Source: Phytophthora colocasiae
Lineage: Eukaryota > Oomycota > Peronosporomycetes > Peronosporales > Peronosporaceae
Assembly: GCA_018806915.1 (NCBI GenBank)
Contig: JAGKQI010000006.1
Coordinates: forward strand, 186,001-250,000
Direction of reading: 5' to 3'
Length of the DNA: 64,000 bases
A program made the position numbers and the translations under genes. Below, one piece after another: positions 43,150-53,369 of the stretch (position 1 is the stretch's first letter; the number at the start of each line of letters is the position of its first letter). Below the pieces are notes generated by a model. That model did not search any database. It was not told the DNA's origin and saw only the letters and a list, made by a program, of their open reading frames with translations.

Positions 43150-44927
43150 ATGGGAACGGTTAACGCTGTGGAAAGCGTAGGTGAAGGGACTGAATTTGCT
43201 GTGAACGAGACGAATATTGAAGGAGAGAAGTGCGGAACGGAGTGTTCCATGGAAAATGGCGAGCGTGAAGACTCGCGTAGCTTTGGAAGGATTGAAGCGT
43301 ACCAGGAAGAAGAAGTAACGGTTAACGCTTCGAGGAGCGTGAGTGAACGGACTGAAACGAATGTAAAAATGACGGATAGTGAAGAAGAGAACGGGACGGA
43401 GCGTTCCGCTGAGGAAGATGAGCGCGAGAGCTCGTCCGGTGTTGAAAGAAAGAGTATTCCAAGGAGGAAATTTATCTACGATCACCGCGCGGAGAATACG
43501 CGGGAAGAAGAGGATATGATGGCTGAAGCGTTATTACCATTGGAGAGTCGAGTAGCAGGGGCTACTGCGGAAGAAGAAGACTATTTTTGCGATTACTATG
43601 CCGACTACAAGGAGATGGCCAGCCTGAAAGAGGGACAGCCTGTCGAGGTGACGGCGTCCGCTAGGGTGGCGAGCAGCGTTTGCACGGAAAATAGGGAGCC
43701 GCATGAGGAAGAAGCCATGAACGGAGAAGAACGGAAAGAAGAGCACGGAGAACGGTCAACGAAGGAAATAGAGGGAAGTGGGAACGGTGGAACGGAGGAA
43801 CAGTACCCCACAGAGGCCGAACGGGTGTCCCTGAAGCCAGAGGTTATTAGAGCTTTAGAGGAACGGTTCGAGAGTGATGTAAGCGCGGTACGAGTGTTGT
43901 TCCAATGGCCTCCCTACAAACCTACGCGGAAGCGTAAAGTTGTGCACGTGCAGTTCATGGATTCGGGTGGAAAGGGAACGGGAACGCTTCCAAGGATGAG
44001 GACTCCCGAAGAAAAGAAGCAACGGAAGAGCAAGAAAGGCCGCCTCCCGATCCCGGTGAAGGCGACAACGCGGCGGGGATTAAGGAAGAAACTATCTCTT
44101 CGGAGGACGCTGGCAGACTGGTTGAAATAGGCCTGCCAGAAAAGGAGAACGCTGTTGGCGGAACGGTTGGAACCGTTCCCGAGTCAGAGGACTCGACCAA
44201 AGGTCGCTGTGTAACGCCTGCGGTTATCGAACCCGAACCGCCGCCCGAAGAGACACCTGCTGCGGAGGGGCGCCCCAGTACTAGGCTCTTCACGGCTGAA
44301 GAATTGGACGCCCTGAAAGATGGAGCTGAGTCGCCCATCGACGAAGAGAAGGAAGAGTACGAGAAGGAGTTGGAGGAACGCTTATTCCCTCTGGATGAAG
44401 TCGAACTGAAGAAGCGCGTGAAGTCCAGCGCTGAACAGAAGAAGGAGCTGTCCTTGACGGAGTTGAGTTGCATTCTCAACATACCGGAAGAAACCCTTGA
44501 GAGGACGCGAGATTCTTCGCCTGGAGAACTGTCCACCCCAGAGTACTGGATAAGATGGTACGCTTCTACGCTAGCGTCGTCCGAAGCTGCCAAGCGTGCG
44601 AACCGAAACTTTAGTGAAACTCCGACCGAAGGGAACGCTGTGGCAAGCGTTCTTTATAACGCTGATGGGTATTTGGATGCGAAGGATTACCCTGGGAGAA
44701 AGAAGAAGCATCGAAGGTCTCGTAAGCGTGAAAAGGCTAGGGCGAAGAAGTTTGCGAAGCTCAAGGAGGAGGCAGACCCTGTGACGATTCTCGACAACAT
44801 TGGACTCCCTCTTGTGAATCGAAAGCCTAGAGAAATTATGGAACGGTTATCAAGCGTTCCTGAGAAGGCCCGTCGAAGCGTTCGACACCAGTGGAAGGAC
44901 TTATTCGACGGATCGTCCACCAACTAG
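43150..44927 (+). pseudogene. Gypsy2 gag-protease linker region
   Basis: Same frame as gag through 44130 (after stops at 43033 and 43138), then another frame at 44304-44927. It is very acidic and basic by turns: Glu-rich repeats such as SVSERTETN, REEEDMMAEALLPLE, a basic block KKQRKSKKGRLP, then EKEEYEKELEERLFPLDEVE. No catalytic domain recognised. The words GAACGG and GAACGC occur throughout in different frames. Confidence 0.5.
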
Positions 44928-46490
44928 TGTTCGAGGAGGAGACGCCTCGACCGTGCGGCACCTGCCAGATGAAACTGAGTGACCGGAGGGATCCCCGCGA
45001 GAAGTATAGTCGGGAGTTCCTTCTGAAGGAAAAGGAGCTTGAAATCCGAGCAAGGGCGTACTTGGAGCGTTCTGTGGATCACTTGGAGAAGAGTATCGTG
45101 GACATTTTGATACAAGGAATCAAGTACCGATACGTGCTGGACTCAGATGGGATTCGCAGGAAGCTAACGGATCGTACTCCTACGTGTGAACTGTGTCGCA
45201 TTTTGTCTAAGCGTTCTTCGCGACGTGGTCGTATCTGCAACGTCCGATTTGACCATTCAGCGTTACTAGCTAACCGTTCCGAAGCGTTGGGAACGCTTAG
45301 CTCAAGTGAGGATCAGCCGGGAGGCATGTATGAGTACGCCCACGCCGTGTCAGATGCGACGGCCAAGGGTCCTGATCGAAAGGAGCTTAACGAGGTGTCC
45401 GGCTCCGAAGTGCTCAGTGAGGATGGAGGCGACGCAGTCGTTCCAGAAGGCAAACGTATTATCGGTTCTGTGGGTGGGGTGGAGGCCGTCTCTACGGGCT
45501 ATATCGACTGTCTACCTACCGCTATGCTCATCGACTCGGGAGCTGTTGCCAGTCTAATTGACAATCGCGTACTGAAGAGGTTGGGGATGACGGACGCTCC
45601 ATTGGAACCGTACCCTCAGGAACTGAAAGGCGTGTCGGGTCAAGCGTTACGAGTTAAGGGAATCGTCCGCCTGCCCATGCGACTGGGGTCGAAGGAACTA
45701 ATTCGGCCGTTCGTGGTAATTGAGAAGCTGCATGTGGATGTGATCCTTGGAACGGACACGCTTAGAGCGTACCGAGCCGTCGTCGACCTGGATGAAAGTA
45801 CGGTAACGCTTAAGGATACGGGAGAAGCGTTCGCCATCGGGTCGCCTCGGGTGGAGGAAATGTACACCACTCGTATTAGCTCTACGGTACGGTTATGTCC
45901 TGGAGGGCAAGCTCTGGTGGTGACCGATGTGCAAGGAAAAGCAGCTGATGACTCTACGGTGCTCGTCGAAGGATATGTGGATTTGGATGACACCGTGAAG
46001 GTTGCTCGAACGCTGTGTACTGTGAAAGAGGGCAAGGTCGTGGTGGAAGTGTGTAACGCTTCGGAGGAAGACGTGGTGATCATTAAAAAGGGAGCTACGG
46101 TGGTGCCGGCGACCGCCTTTGCTTACGAGAAGGACAATGAGGATGACAGGAACGCTTCCACAAGTGGAACGGATTGGGTGAGTTCCGTGCTGGGAACGGT
46201 TAGTTCGCGTTCTGAACCGTCCCGAGATCCCATGCCTGCCTTGGATGAAGCGTTACGACAAGAGTTTAAGGTGGACTTTACGGGATCGAAGTTGAGCTCT
46301 GAGCAGCAAGGACTGTTCTCTTCTCTATTGGAGTCTTTCGCGGACATGTTCGTGGAAACCTCGATGAAGCCGGGTCGGACCAACCTCCTAGAGTTCTCTA
46401 TAGATACAGGAGACAGCGCTCCAATCAAGCAGAGACCGTACCGGGTTTCTAAGGCCGAAGGTGATGTGATAGATCCAGCAATACCTCGAC
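44891..46490 (+). pseudogene. Gypsy2 protease segment
   Basis: A frame of ~530 codons. The N-terminal part has a CGTCQMKLSD cysteine pair and a second, CELCRI. The retropepsin domain begins near 45470: TAMLIDSGAVASLIDNRVL, the catalytic D-S-G, then DVILGTDTLRAYRAVVDL, the conserved second strand. It ends before RT with NLLEFSIDTGDSAPIKQRPY. The frame is lost near 46480, one base out of register with RT. Confidence 0.8.
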
Positions 46491-49415
46491 TTGGGGATAA
46501 TACAACCGTCCTCGAGCCCGTGGGCGAGTCCGGTGCTTATGATACGGAAGCCTGATGGGGGCATACGCTTCTGCATTGACTACCGGAGGCTGAACGCCGT
46601 TACGATTAAGGACTGCTACCCGATGCCGCTTATTGATGACATCCTGGACGTTCTAGGGAACGCTAAGCTGTTCTCTACGATGGACATCGCCTCCGGATAT
46701 TGGAACGTTCCGATGGCAAAAGGAAGCGTGGAGAAAACAGCGTTCACTTGCAAGTATGGACTGTTCGAATGGTTGGTGATGCCCTTTGGCTTATGCAACG
46801 CGGTGCCAGCTTTCGAACGACTAATGGAGAACGTGCTAGTAGATCTCAAATGGCGAACTTGCTTAGTGTATCTCGATGATTGTGTGGTGTTCAGCGAGGA
46901 CTTTCCTACCCACTTGGTACGGTTAAAACAAGTTTTGGAACGGTTCCGAGCGGCTGGGTTTAAACTCAAGATGAAGAAATGCAAGTGGGGACGCGACCAG
47001 GTAGCGTTCCTGGGGCATATAGTAACGCCTTCAGGGATACTGCCTAACCCGGAGAAGGTGAAGTCGGTGATGGCCTTGAAGAACCCGCACGACTTGCATA
47101 CCGTTCGAGCGTTCCTAGGACTGACGAGTTATTTCCGACGGTACATTCCGGGGTACGCTGCTATAACCGCTCCCATAGAACGCTTAAAAGGAAAAGGCGT
47201 TCCGTTCGAGTGGTCCGAGGACTGTGAGTCAGCGTTCCGACAATTGAAGCGGGGGCTGGTGGAACCCCCGATCCTAGTGTACCCGGATTTCTCGAAGCGT
47301 TTCAAACTGTATGTGGACTCTTCCACGATGGCCATTGGAGCGTGCCTAATGCAGACCGTGGACGGACGGGAGCGTGTAGTAGCGTACGCGAGTAAATTGC
47401 TTGTGGGATCCGAGAAGAACTGGGTCAACAAGACCAACGGAACTTCAGAGATCGAATGTTGGGGGATCGTGTGGGCCACGAGGAAGTTCCGCTGCTACTT
47501 GGATCGTCGCGAGTTCGATTTGTATACGGACCACAAGGCGTTGACGTGGGTATTCGACGAGAAGAACCGTACCAGTAACGCTAAACTGGCACGCTGGGCG
47601 ATGGAGCTCTCGCAACTACGCTTCAAAGTGTTCCAAAAACCTGGGACCGCGATGGGTCACGTGGATGGACTTTCACGGCTGCACGCCGACACCATCAACG
47701 CCGTGACAATGGCTGACCTGCTGAATGACGTGCGCTCCGATGGGAACGGTTCTGAAGAAGAGAGAGAAGTTGGGAACGCTGATCCGGGAACGGTTCCGGA
47801 AGTCGGAACGGTTCCGGTCGATGGAACGCTTCCTGCTAGAGACTCGGAAGCCACGCGAGAGAGACATGGTTCCACTGAAGTCGGGGGGTCCCACACGAAC
47901 GCTCCCGAGGAACAACTGATGGTTTCGCCGGTGGACTTGTTTGGACTTCAGCAGGAACGCTTCGTTGAGGAACAGAAGCGTACCCCTTGGATCATGGCGA
48001 TGATTGCCTATTTGAAGGATGGGGCCTTGGCCCTCGATCCGCAGTTGAGGGCGCGGACGCTTCTTATGGCGCCTAATTATGAGGTGAAGAACGGCGTGCT
48101 GATGAGAAAAGTCTACCTCAAGGCTCGGTCCGGGCCTGCTAGCTCTATCGAAGTTCCGGTTATACCGTTACCGTTCATTTCTACCGTTCTACACCACTGT
48201 CATACCGACGTGCTTGCGGCGCACGTAGGCGTTACGAAAACGCTGGACAAGGTTAGGAAGCATGCGTTCTGGCACGGATGGAAAAGTGACGTGGCTGAAT
48301 ACGTCAGGGAGTGCACGGTGTGCGGGAGTGGAAAAGGGTACCGTCCTTGGAAGAACGGTTTGATGCCGAGGATGCCGGTCCAAGAACTGTCGGGACCGTT
48401 CTCTCTACTGGTGGTGGACGCTATTGGACCGTTGGTCACCACGCCTCGTGGAAACAAGTTTATTCTAGTGTTCGCTGACTATTTCACCCGGTGGGTGGAA
48501 GCGTTCGCTATCGGAGCTTTAGACACGGTTACGTTTGTGGAAACTATGGTGAACGAGGTCATTTCGAGACACGGAGTCCCGGAACGGTTGTTGAGCGACC
48601 AAGGGTCCAATTTCCTCTCTGAGTTGGCGAGATCTTTCTACGAGACGCTTGGTATTAAGAAGTTGTTCGGAGCAGCGTACCACCCGCAGACCCAAGGACT
48701 TGTGGAACGCTTCAACGGAACGCTTATTGGAATGCTGAAAATGTTTGTGAACGAAGCGCAGACGGATTGGGATCTTTATCTGCCTCGGGTTCTGTTTGCG
48801 TACCGGACTTCCTACCATGAGTCGCTGAAGGACTCACCGTTCTTTAGCCTTTACGGCCGAGACCCCGTGCTCCCACTGGACCTAGCGTTCCTGAACACGG
48901 ATAATAAGTGGAAGAGTAACGAAGTCGCCGCGTACCGTCGGCGCCTGTATCTCTCACTGAGGGATACTCGGAGGATGGTCGAGCGACAACTACTGAAGGC
49001 CCAAGACCGATATGTCCTCCGACCGGGCCGAGTGGAGACCAAGTTTGAAGTTGGGGGCCCGGTGTGGGTGTACCAATACTTCCGTGCTCGGCGAGGCGAA
49101 CGCACGACCAAGAAATTAGCGTTCTCATGGCACGGTCCGTACCGTGTCGTGAGTACCGTGGGGGAGAACACTTATCGAATTGCGATCCCTTCGCACCCCA
49201 ACCGTGTGGTGAGTATCAATGTGAATCGCTTAAAGCGTTTCCAGGGACGGTGGAGCCGACCGTTCCCCACCGAAGTACCGGATGGGATCGTCAGCCTGCC
49301 GGGTGTCGACGATGAGGGTCCACTCGAGGAAGACGACCTCCCTTCTACGAGTTATGTGGAACGCTTGGTGATTGGGGGTGAGGAGACGGCGGACCAAAAG
49401 AAGAGGCCCCTATGA
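46491..49415 (+). CDS. Gypsy2 pol: RT, RNase H, integrase
   Basis: A 974-codon frame. RT: IIQPSSSPWASPVLMIRK, IDYRRLNAVTIKD, MDIASGYWNVPM, FGLCNAVPAFERLM and the active-site LVYLDDCVVF near residue 124. RNase H keeps its acidic residues: LYVDSSTMAIGA, SEIECWGIVW, YTDHKALTW. Integrase: zinc region HTDVLAAHVGVTKTL .. CTVCGSGKG, core VVDAIGPL, LLSDQGSNF, GLVERFNGT, then YHESLKDSPFFSLYGRDP. The tail GPYRVVSTVGENTYRI .. NRLKRF is the usual C-terminal barrel. No chromodomain. The active sites read intact. Confidence 0.95.
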   Translation: MGIIQPSSSPWASPVLMIRKPDGGIRFCIDYRRLNAVTIKDCYPMPLIDDILDVLGNAKLFSTMDIASGYWNVPMAKGSVEKTAFTCKYGLFEWLVMPFGLCNAVPAFERLMENVLVDLKWRTCLVYLDDCVVFSEDFPTHLVRLKQVLERFRAAGFKLKMKKCKWGRDQVAFLGHIVTPSGILPNPEKVKSVMALKNPHDLHTVRAFLGLTSYFRRYIPGYAAITAPIERLKGKGVPFEWSEDCESAFRQLKRGLVEPPILVYPDFSKRFKLYVDSSTMAIGACLMQTVDGRERVVAYASKLLVGSEKNWVNKTNGTSEIECWGIVWATRKFRCYLDRREFDLYTDHKALTWVFDEKNRTSNAKLARWAMELSQLRFKVFQKPGTAMGHVDGLSRLHADTINAVTMADLLNDVRSDGNGSEEEREVGNADPGTVPEVGTVPVDGTLPARDSEATRERHGSTEVGGSHTNAPEEQLMVSPVDLFGLQQERFVEEQKRTPWIMAMIAYLKDGALALDPQLRARTLLMAPNYEVKNGVLMRKVYLKARSGPASSIEVPVIPLPFISTVLHHCHTDVLAAHVGVTKTLDKVRKHAFWHGWKSDVAEYVRECTVCGSGKGYRPWKNGLMPRMPVQELSGPFSLLVVDAIGPLVTTPRGNKFILVFADYFTRWVEAFAIGALDTVTFVETMVNEVISRHGVPERLLSDQGSNFLSELARSFYETLGIKKLFGAAYHPQTQGLVERFNGTLIGMLKMFVNEAQTDWDLYLPRVLFAYRTSYHESLKDSPFFSLYGRDPVLPLDLAFLNTDNKWKSNEVAAYRRRLYLSLRDTRRMVERQLLKAQDRYVLRPGRVETKFEVGGPVWVYQYFRARRGERTTKKLAFSWHGPYRVVSTVGENTYRIAIPSHPNRVVSINVNRLKRFQGRWSRPFPTEVPDGIVSLPGVDDEGPLEEDDLPSTSYVERLVIGGEETADQKKRPL

Positions 49416-49421
49416 AGTCGG

Positions 49422-51542
49422 CTAGTCCCGGACCTTAGGCTTCTTGGCTGGCGGCTTCTCCTCCTCCAAGTCCGAGTGGGGTTCGTGGTCGCTCTGGGAC
49501 ACCTCATCTTCGTTGTCACTCGCGTCGCTGTCGTCTTCGCCGCTAGCTTCAGACTCCGGGCTTTCGCTGGATTGAGGGGAGGCCGGTTTATTGCTGGCGC
49601 CGGACGTCTTGTTCTCGGACTTGGATTTGGGTGGCGAGTTGGGTGAAGTCGAGGAAGTGCCGGATGAACCCGCTGGCGACGTGCTGCTCGACGACGGCTT
49701 CGGCTTGGAGTCGCTGACCGAAGCGCTCTTCGCGTTGGGGTCGCCCTTCGAAGCGTCCTGGGTCTTGGCGTCGTTCGCGACTTGTTGTGCTTCAGCTTCA
49801 GAGCTGGAAGCGTTCTTAGGAACGGTCGCAGTTGGGGTGGCCAGCGTAGGATTGGGCGCTGTGGGCTTGGAACTCTTGGAAGGCGTGACCGCCGTACCTG
49901 CAGAAGAATCTGGAACCACGCTGAGGTCGTTTGACCTGGTCTTGGCCGCCTTGGACTTGGCGGCCTTGTTAAACGTGGGTACCCGCTTGCTTGCGTCGAC
50001 ACGTCCGGACCCGTACGCCGACGGACGACCATTGAACTCGAACGGGTCGTACGAAGATTTGACTTCCTTGGGATCGAAGGCCTTGACCACTGGTGTCTGG
50101 TAGGTGCCGTCCTGGAGTTGCTTGACGAGAACCCTGGCCAGAGCCACGATGTGGGTACACTTCCGGAGCAACGCCCACACCCCGTCCTTGTTGTTATTCG
50201 CCCATCCGGGGCGTGGCTGGCGGTCGGACTGGAGATCAATTAGGACGAGAGCGAGGGCTAGATCGTCTAGACGACTCTCGGGGCGACGGTGGTAAGGATC
50301 CAGGGCATCGGTCCACAACAACATATTGGTAACGCTTGAGAACCCTCCCGCGTTCAGGCTGAACGGGACCAAAGCGTTCTTCATCTTGGTGCCGTACTCA
50401 TTCACGTCGCGACGGCGGAGGAAAGTTAAACTTTCAATAACCGGACCGTGGTAGCCTGGCCCTCGAGACTGGTTACGCCCGGGTTGGCCTCCCCATCACA
50501 TTAGCGTCGACGGGTCGTCGCAGTCCTCCATAAGTTCCAGGAAGTTGTAGAAGCCCTACGTCTTGATACAAATGGAGAGGAACGTCACGCGGTGCGCCGT
50601 TGCCTCCATTTTCTGCTTACGACGACGGGTCTGAGCGGCCTGGGTCTTGAGAGGAACGTGAAGCTGCCAATCGAAGAAGACTTGCCGGTCCCGATTCCAC
50701 CATCGCCAGTGTGCCAGGTACACCTGTGGATACTCCTCGGGGTCGTACCAGAGACGAGAACCCTTCCAGGGGAACGCTGACTGAAAGGCGGAACGGTTCA
50801 TGCGGGCCACTCGACGATACAAGTCCTCCAAGTCGTCTCGTATCTCCTGGGGCGTCGTATCGGCCAACGCTTCCGTAAAATAATGAGTCTTCTGAGGCGA
50901 CGGTTGCGGCGTCGAAGACCCACCGGAGGACCGTCCCTTTCGCTTCTTGGATGGCGTCACCTTGGAGTCCGAAGCGTTCTTGGGAGAAGACTCGGAGGAC
51001 GAAGAGTTCTTGGGGCTGCTGGAAGTGAACCGTGGGTGGATTTCAGCATGCCGGCTGGCCATTTGACGCGTGGGCTTCGGGAGGATGAAAATGGGGCCGC
51101 CGAAGGCGTCCGGGGCTGCGCCAGTCTTGTCGATTACGGCCTCAGCAATGTCGTCCAAGATGTCCAGTCCCGCCGAGCTCTCATTCACGCTCAGCACCTC
51201 TCGCATGTCCGACCAGAACGCTACTTGTGCGCTGACAGCGGCGGAGTCTTCTTCTTCGGAATCTTCCTCGGCGTAACGAGCCACGAGTCGCTTGAGCAGC
51301 TTGTGCTCGTCGTCCTGGAGGCGGGACTTGCCCATGCTGGAGGACTGAGTGTCTTTGAGAAAGTTTCGGAATGGAGTAAGTGAGGGTGGTTCCTTCTGGG
51401 ACCTGGCGCATCCAATTTCGAGGAAAAGAAACATCACTGGACCAATGGATTGGACTACTTTAAAGGCCGCCTGTTGAAGTTTCCGTAAGCTGAAACCTTG
51501 CTTCCGAGCGGCGTACCTCTGATGACACCAGATTGCCGTCAC
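49422..51542 (-). pseudogene. Gypsy2 antisense gene (uncharacterised ~700-codon protein)
   Basis: Two long minus-strand frames, 51542-50556 and 50405-49422, are in the same register. The 50 codons between read sensibly (GFYNFLELMEDCDDPS, RGPGYHGPVIESLTFLRRR), broken only by TAG at 50556-50558 and one TGA near 50485. The likely start is MGKSRLQDDEHKL at ~51336. Parts: a helical acidic N-terminus, a Ser/Lys linker with KVTPSKKRKGRSSGG, and a folded-looking region FPWKGSRLWYDPEEYPQ with AHWRWWNRDRQVFFDW. Next comes ALDPYHRRPESRLDDLALAL, a Ser/Pro/Ala-rich stretch, and an acidic-then-basic tail ending PPAKKPKVRD. Family unknown. The basic patches suggest a nuclear or DNA-binding role (inference). 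Confidence 0.6.
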
Positions 51543-51605
51543 CGAATCTGGGGAGGTACTGGACGTGTTGAGATCATGTGCTGAATATGGAGTTCATTTC
51601 TCTTT

Positions 51606-52844
51606 TTGCGGTGCGGAGACCACACTGGAATTCGAACGCTCATGGAGGCGTGGACTAGCTACGTGTGGTCGGAATATGCACGGTTCGAGCTCCTGCCCGT
51701 ATATATTGGAACGGTTGTCGCGTGGATTGTGACCACGCCTTTACGAGATGTGGTGTGGACCGAAGTTTGGAGAGTTACAAGGCTGAACGGAGGCATGTGG
51801 CTGGACTACACCTCGCGTTATCAGGAAGTACTACGGAATCCATCCCTTCGGCAACTGCACGGGCTCGCCTATGGCTACGCGCTGTGGAGTACGTTCTTCG
51901 CCGTCCCAGTGCAAGTACTTGAACAGAACGCTTTGGAGTACGGCCGGTATGGGAGAATGCACAGAAGCTGGTGGATTGCGTTCCAGATGACGTTCGGCGA
52001 GTACGGTCCTGACCTTGCGCTCGAGACTTGTGCTTCAGTAGAACGCTACTGCCTTGCATGGAAGGAGGGTTGCACTAACGCTTGGAAGCGTGTATACGGG
52101 GTCGTCCAGGGTCTATGTTGGGTCACGCTCCTCACGCTGTCCATGATTATCCACATACCCATGCTGCTGTTCGACATTCTCGAGTTTGTACTGTGCGGAG
52201 CAATGGGGGTCGTCATTGCGCTGGTCGCTCTGAACGCTGCGAGTTACTATTGGGGCTGGACGTCACTGGGGCTTCAGGCGACGCAGATCGTCGGAGTGGT
52301 CGGCTTGATTACACACGGATGGCGTCTCGGGGATCGAGATGGCCGGTTACGAAAGATCGCTCCACGGGGAATCCTTGAGGACGCCTTGGACAGCGTACAA
52401 CGGAACGCATCGGAGCGTTACCGTGCCGAGGAAGATAGTATCTTACGCCTGAAGAGGCCCGCAGCCCGTAATCGAGTAAAAACGCTGGTGGAAGAGGAAG
52501 TTGAAGCCTCCTCGTCGGGCGAAGAACTTGACGAGGACTCTTGTGCGGGTGATCGTACTAGGGCTCGACGACCCCTGGCGTACGAGAACGCTTCAGACGC
52601 CGACTTGGGCATGGCAGAACGCTTGAGAGGACTGGCCGACGAGGTCCAACACGGTGTCCTCCGAGGACGGCGGACTTCAAGTCGGGGGGAATGTCCCGTA
52701 TCCGGGATCAAGGGTGGTGTTCCAGCTGCGTTGGACCCCGGTCGGGCTCCTGGAAGACCCAAGCGGCCTCGGCGTCTGGGTGGCTCCAGCCTTGGTACTG
52801 TTCCTGTGGTACTCTGTCCTGAGGGAAGTGCCGCCTTACATTGA
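51606..52844 (+). CDS. Gypsy2 multi-pass membrane ORF (env position)
   Basis: A 412-codon frame on the element sense strand after pol; ATG 51642 is an alternative start. Hydrophobic segments: LPVYIGTVVAWIVTTPL, GYALWSTFFAVPVQVL, GLCWVTLLTLSMIIHIPMLL, FVLCGAMGVVIALVALNAA and TQIVGVVGLITHGW, so roughly five or six membrane spans. Then comes a charged tail (EEEVEASSSGEELDED). The last ~50 codons lie inside the 3' LTR (PGRPKRPRRLGG). The position is where envelope genes sit in env-bearing elements. However, multi-pass topology and absence of an obvious cleavage site or ectodomain argue against a classical envelope protein. No homologue recognised. Confidence 0.55.
   Translation: MRCGDHTGIRTLMEAWTSYVWSEYARFELLPVYIGTVVAWIVTTPLRDVVWTEVWRVTRLNGGMWLDYTSRYQEVLRNPSLRQLHGLAYGYALWSTFFAVPVQVLEQNALEYGRYGRMHRSWWIAFQMTFGEYGPDLALETCASVERYCLAWKEGCTNAWKRVYGVVQGLCWVTLLTLSMIIHIPMLLFDILEFVLCGAMGVVIALVALNAASYYWGWTSLGLQATQIVGVVGLITHGWRLGDRDGRLRKIAPRGILEDALDSVQRNASERYRAEEDSILRLKRPAARNRVKTLVEEEVEASSSGEELDEDSCAGDRTRARRPLAYENASDADLGMAERLRGLADEVQHGVLRGRRTSSRGECPVSGIKGGVPAALDPGRAPGRPKRPRRLGGSSLGTVPVVLCPEGSAALH
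52678..52691 (+). promoter_or_regulatory. Gypsy2 polypurine tract
   Basis: The purine-rich stretch ending CGGGGGGAA immediately precedes the 3' LTR TGTCCC, the expected plus-strand primer site. Confidence 0.7.
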
Positions 52845-53191
52845 TGGCGCTAGGTGACGACGTGGAGGTCCAAGTGTGGCGTGACGGAGGATAAGTGAGA
52901 CTGAGTTCCTTGCGAAGTGAGACTGCAAGGACGGATGGCACGTCGACGGTGCCCGGTGAGTGCGAAAGGTGAGGTGTCACCCCTAAGGGCGTGGTACTAT
53001 GCTGCGCTCTTCATTCTTTTCTATTTAGTTACGAATTTCCCTAGTCAAGTGAACAAGAACAAGAATCAACGTTTATTACATTTACGCAAGGACTTACACT
53101 TCTCTTCTTTACTCTACTTCTAGACCCCACTCAGGACCGCACTCATCTAAAAGCCACAGGTACCGACCCCGACAAAGGGAGGTGCGTGACA
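52692..53191 (+). repeat. Gypsy2 3' LTR (500 bp)
   Basis: Begins TGTCCCGTATCC and ends GTGCGTGACA, near-identical to the 5' LTR. Followed by the GCCG target duplication. Confidence 0.95.
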
Positions 53192-53369
53192 GCCGCTTCC
53201 TCACGTGCACGACGGGATATAATCACAAAAAGTCACGAGTCAGGATCTGCATAGGGTAGTACCGTGAACGACATTGTTTTGAGTACAGAGAAAATTCTTA
53301 TTATTTATATACCTGTCCAATGATATAAATAGTCTATCTAACAGGACTTGTATAAATAAATATTACCAC
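53192..53369. other. Possible Copia2 remnant and intergenic DNA
   Basis: After the GCCG duplication, 53192-53280 would be the continuation of the Copia2 RT. One frame reads RARRDIITKSHESGSA and, after a stop, VNDIVLST, compatible with a decayed copia RT thumb but not convincing. No RNase H or LTR follows. The rest is AT-rich and lies just upstream of the HD-domain gene. Confidence 0.4.

Larger units (their letters stand above)
40030..53191 (+). mobile_element. Gypsy2, 13.16 kb Ty3/gypsy element with accessory genes
   Basis: The LTRs (40030-40527, 52692-53191) differ at only a few positions, so insertion is recent. Internal order is gag with two zinc knuckles, a long linker region, protease, RT, RNase H, integrase with no chromodomain. 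Then come a ~2.1 kb antisense gene and a sense multi-pass membrane ORF ending in the 3' LTR. About 3.3 kb of sequence lies between pol and the 3' LTR, unusually long for a gypsy element. The internal region is saturated with AACG(G/C)T. Frameshifts near 44200, 44900 and 46480 and an in-frame TAG in gag suggest it is not fully autonomous as assembled. Confidence 0.95.
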
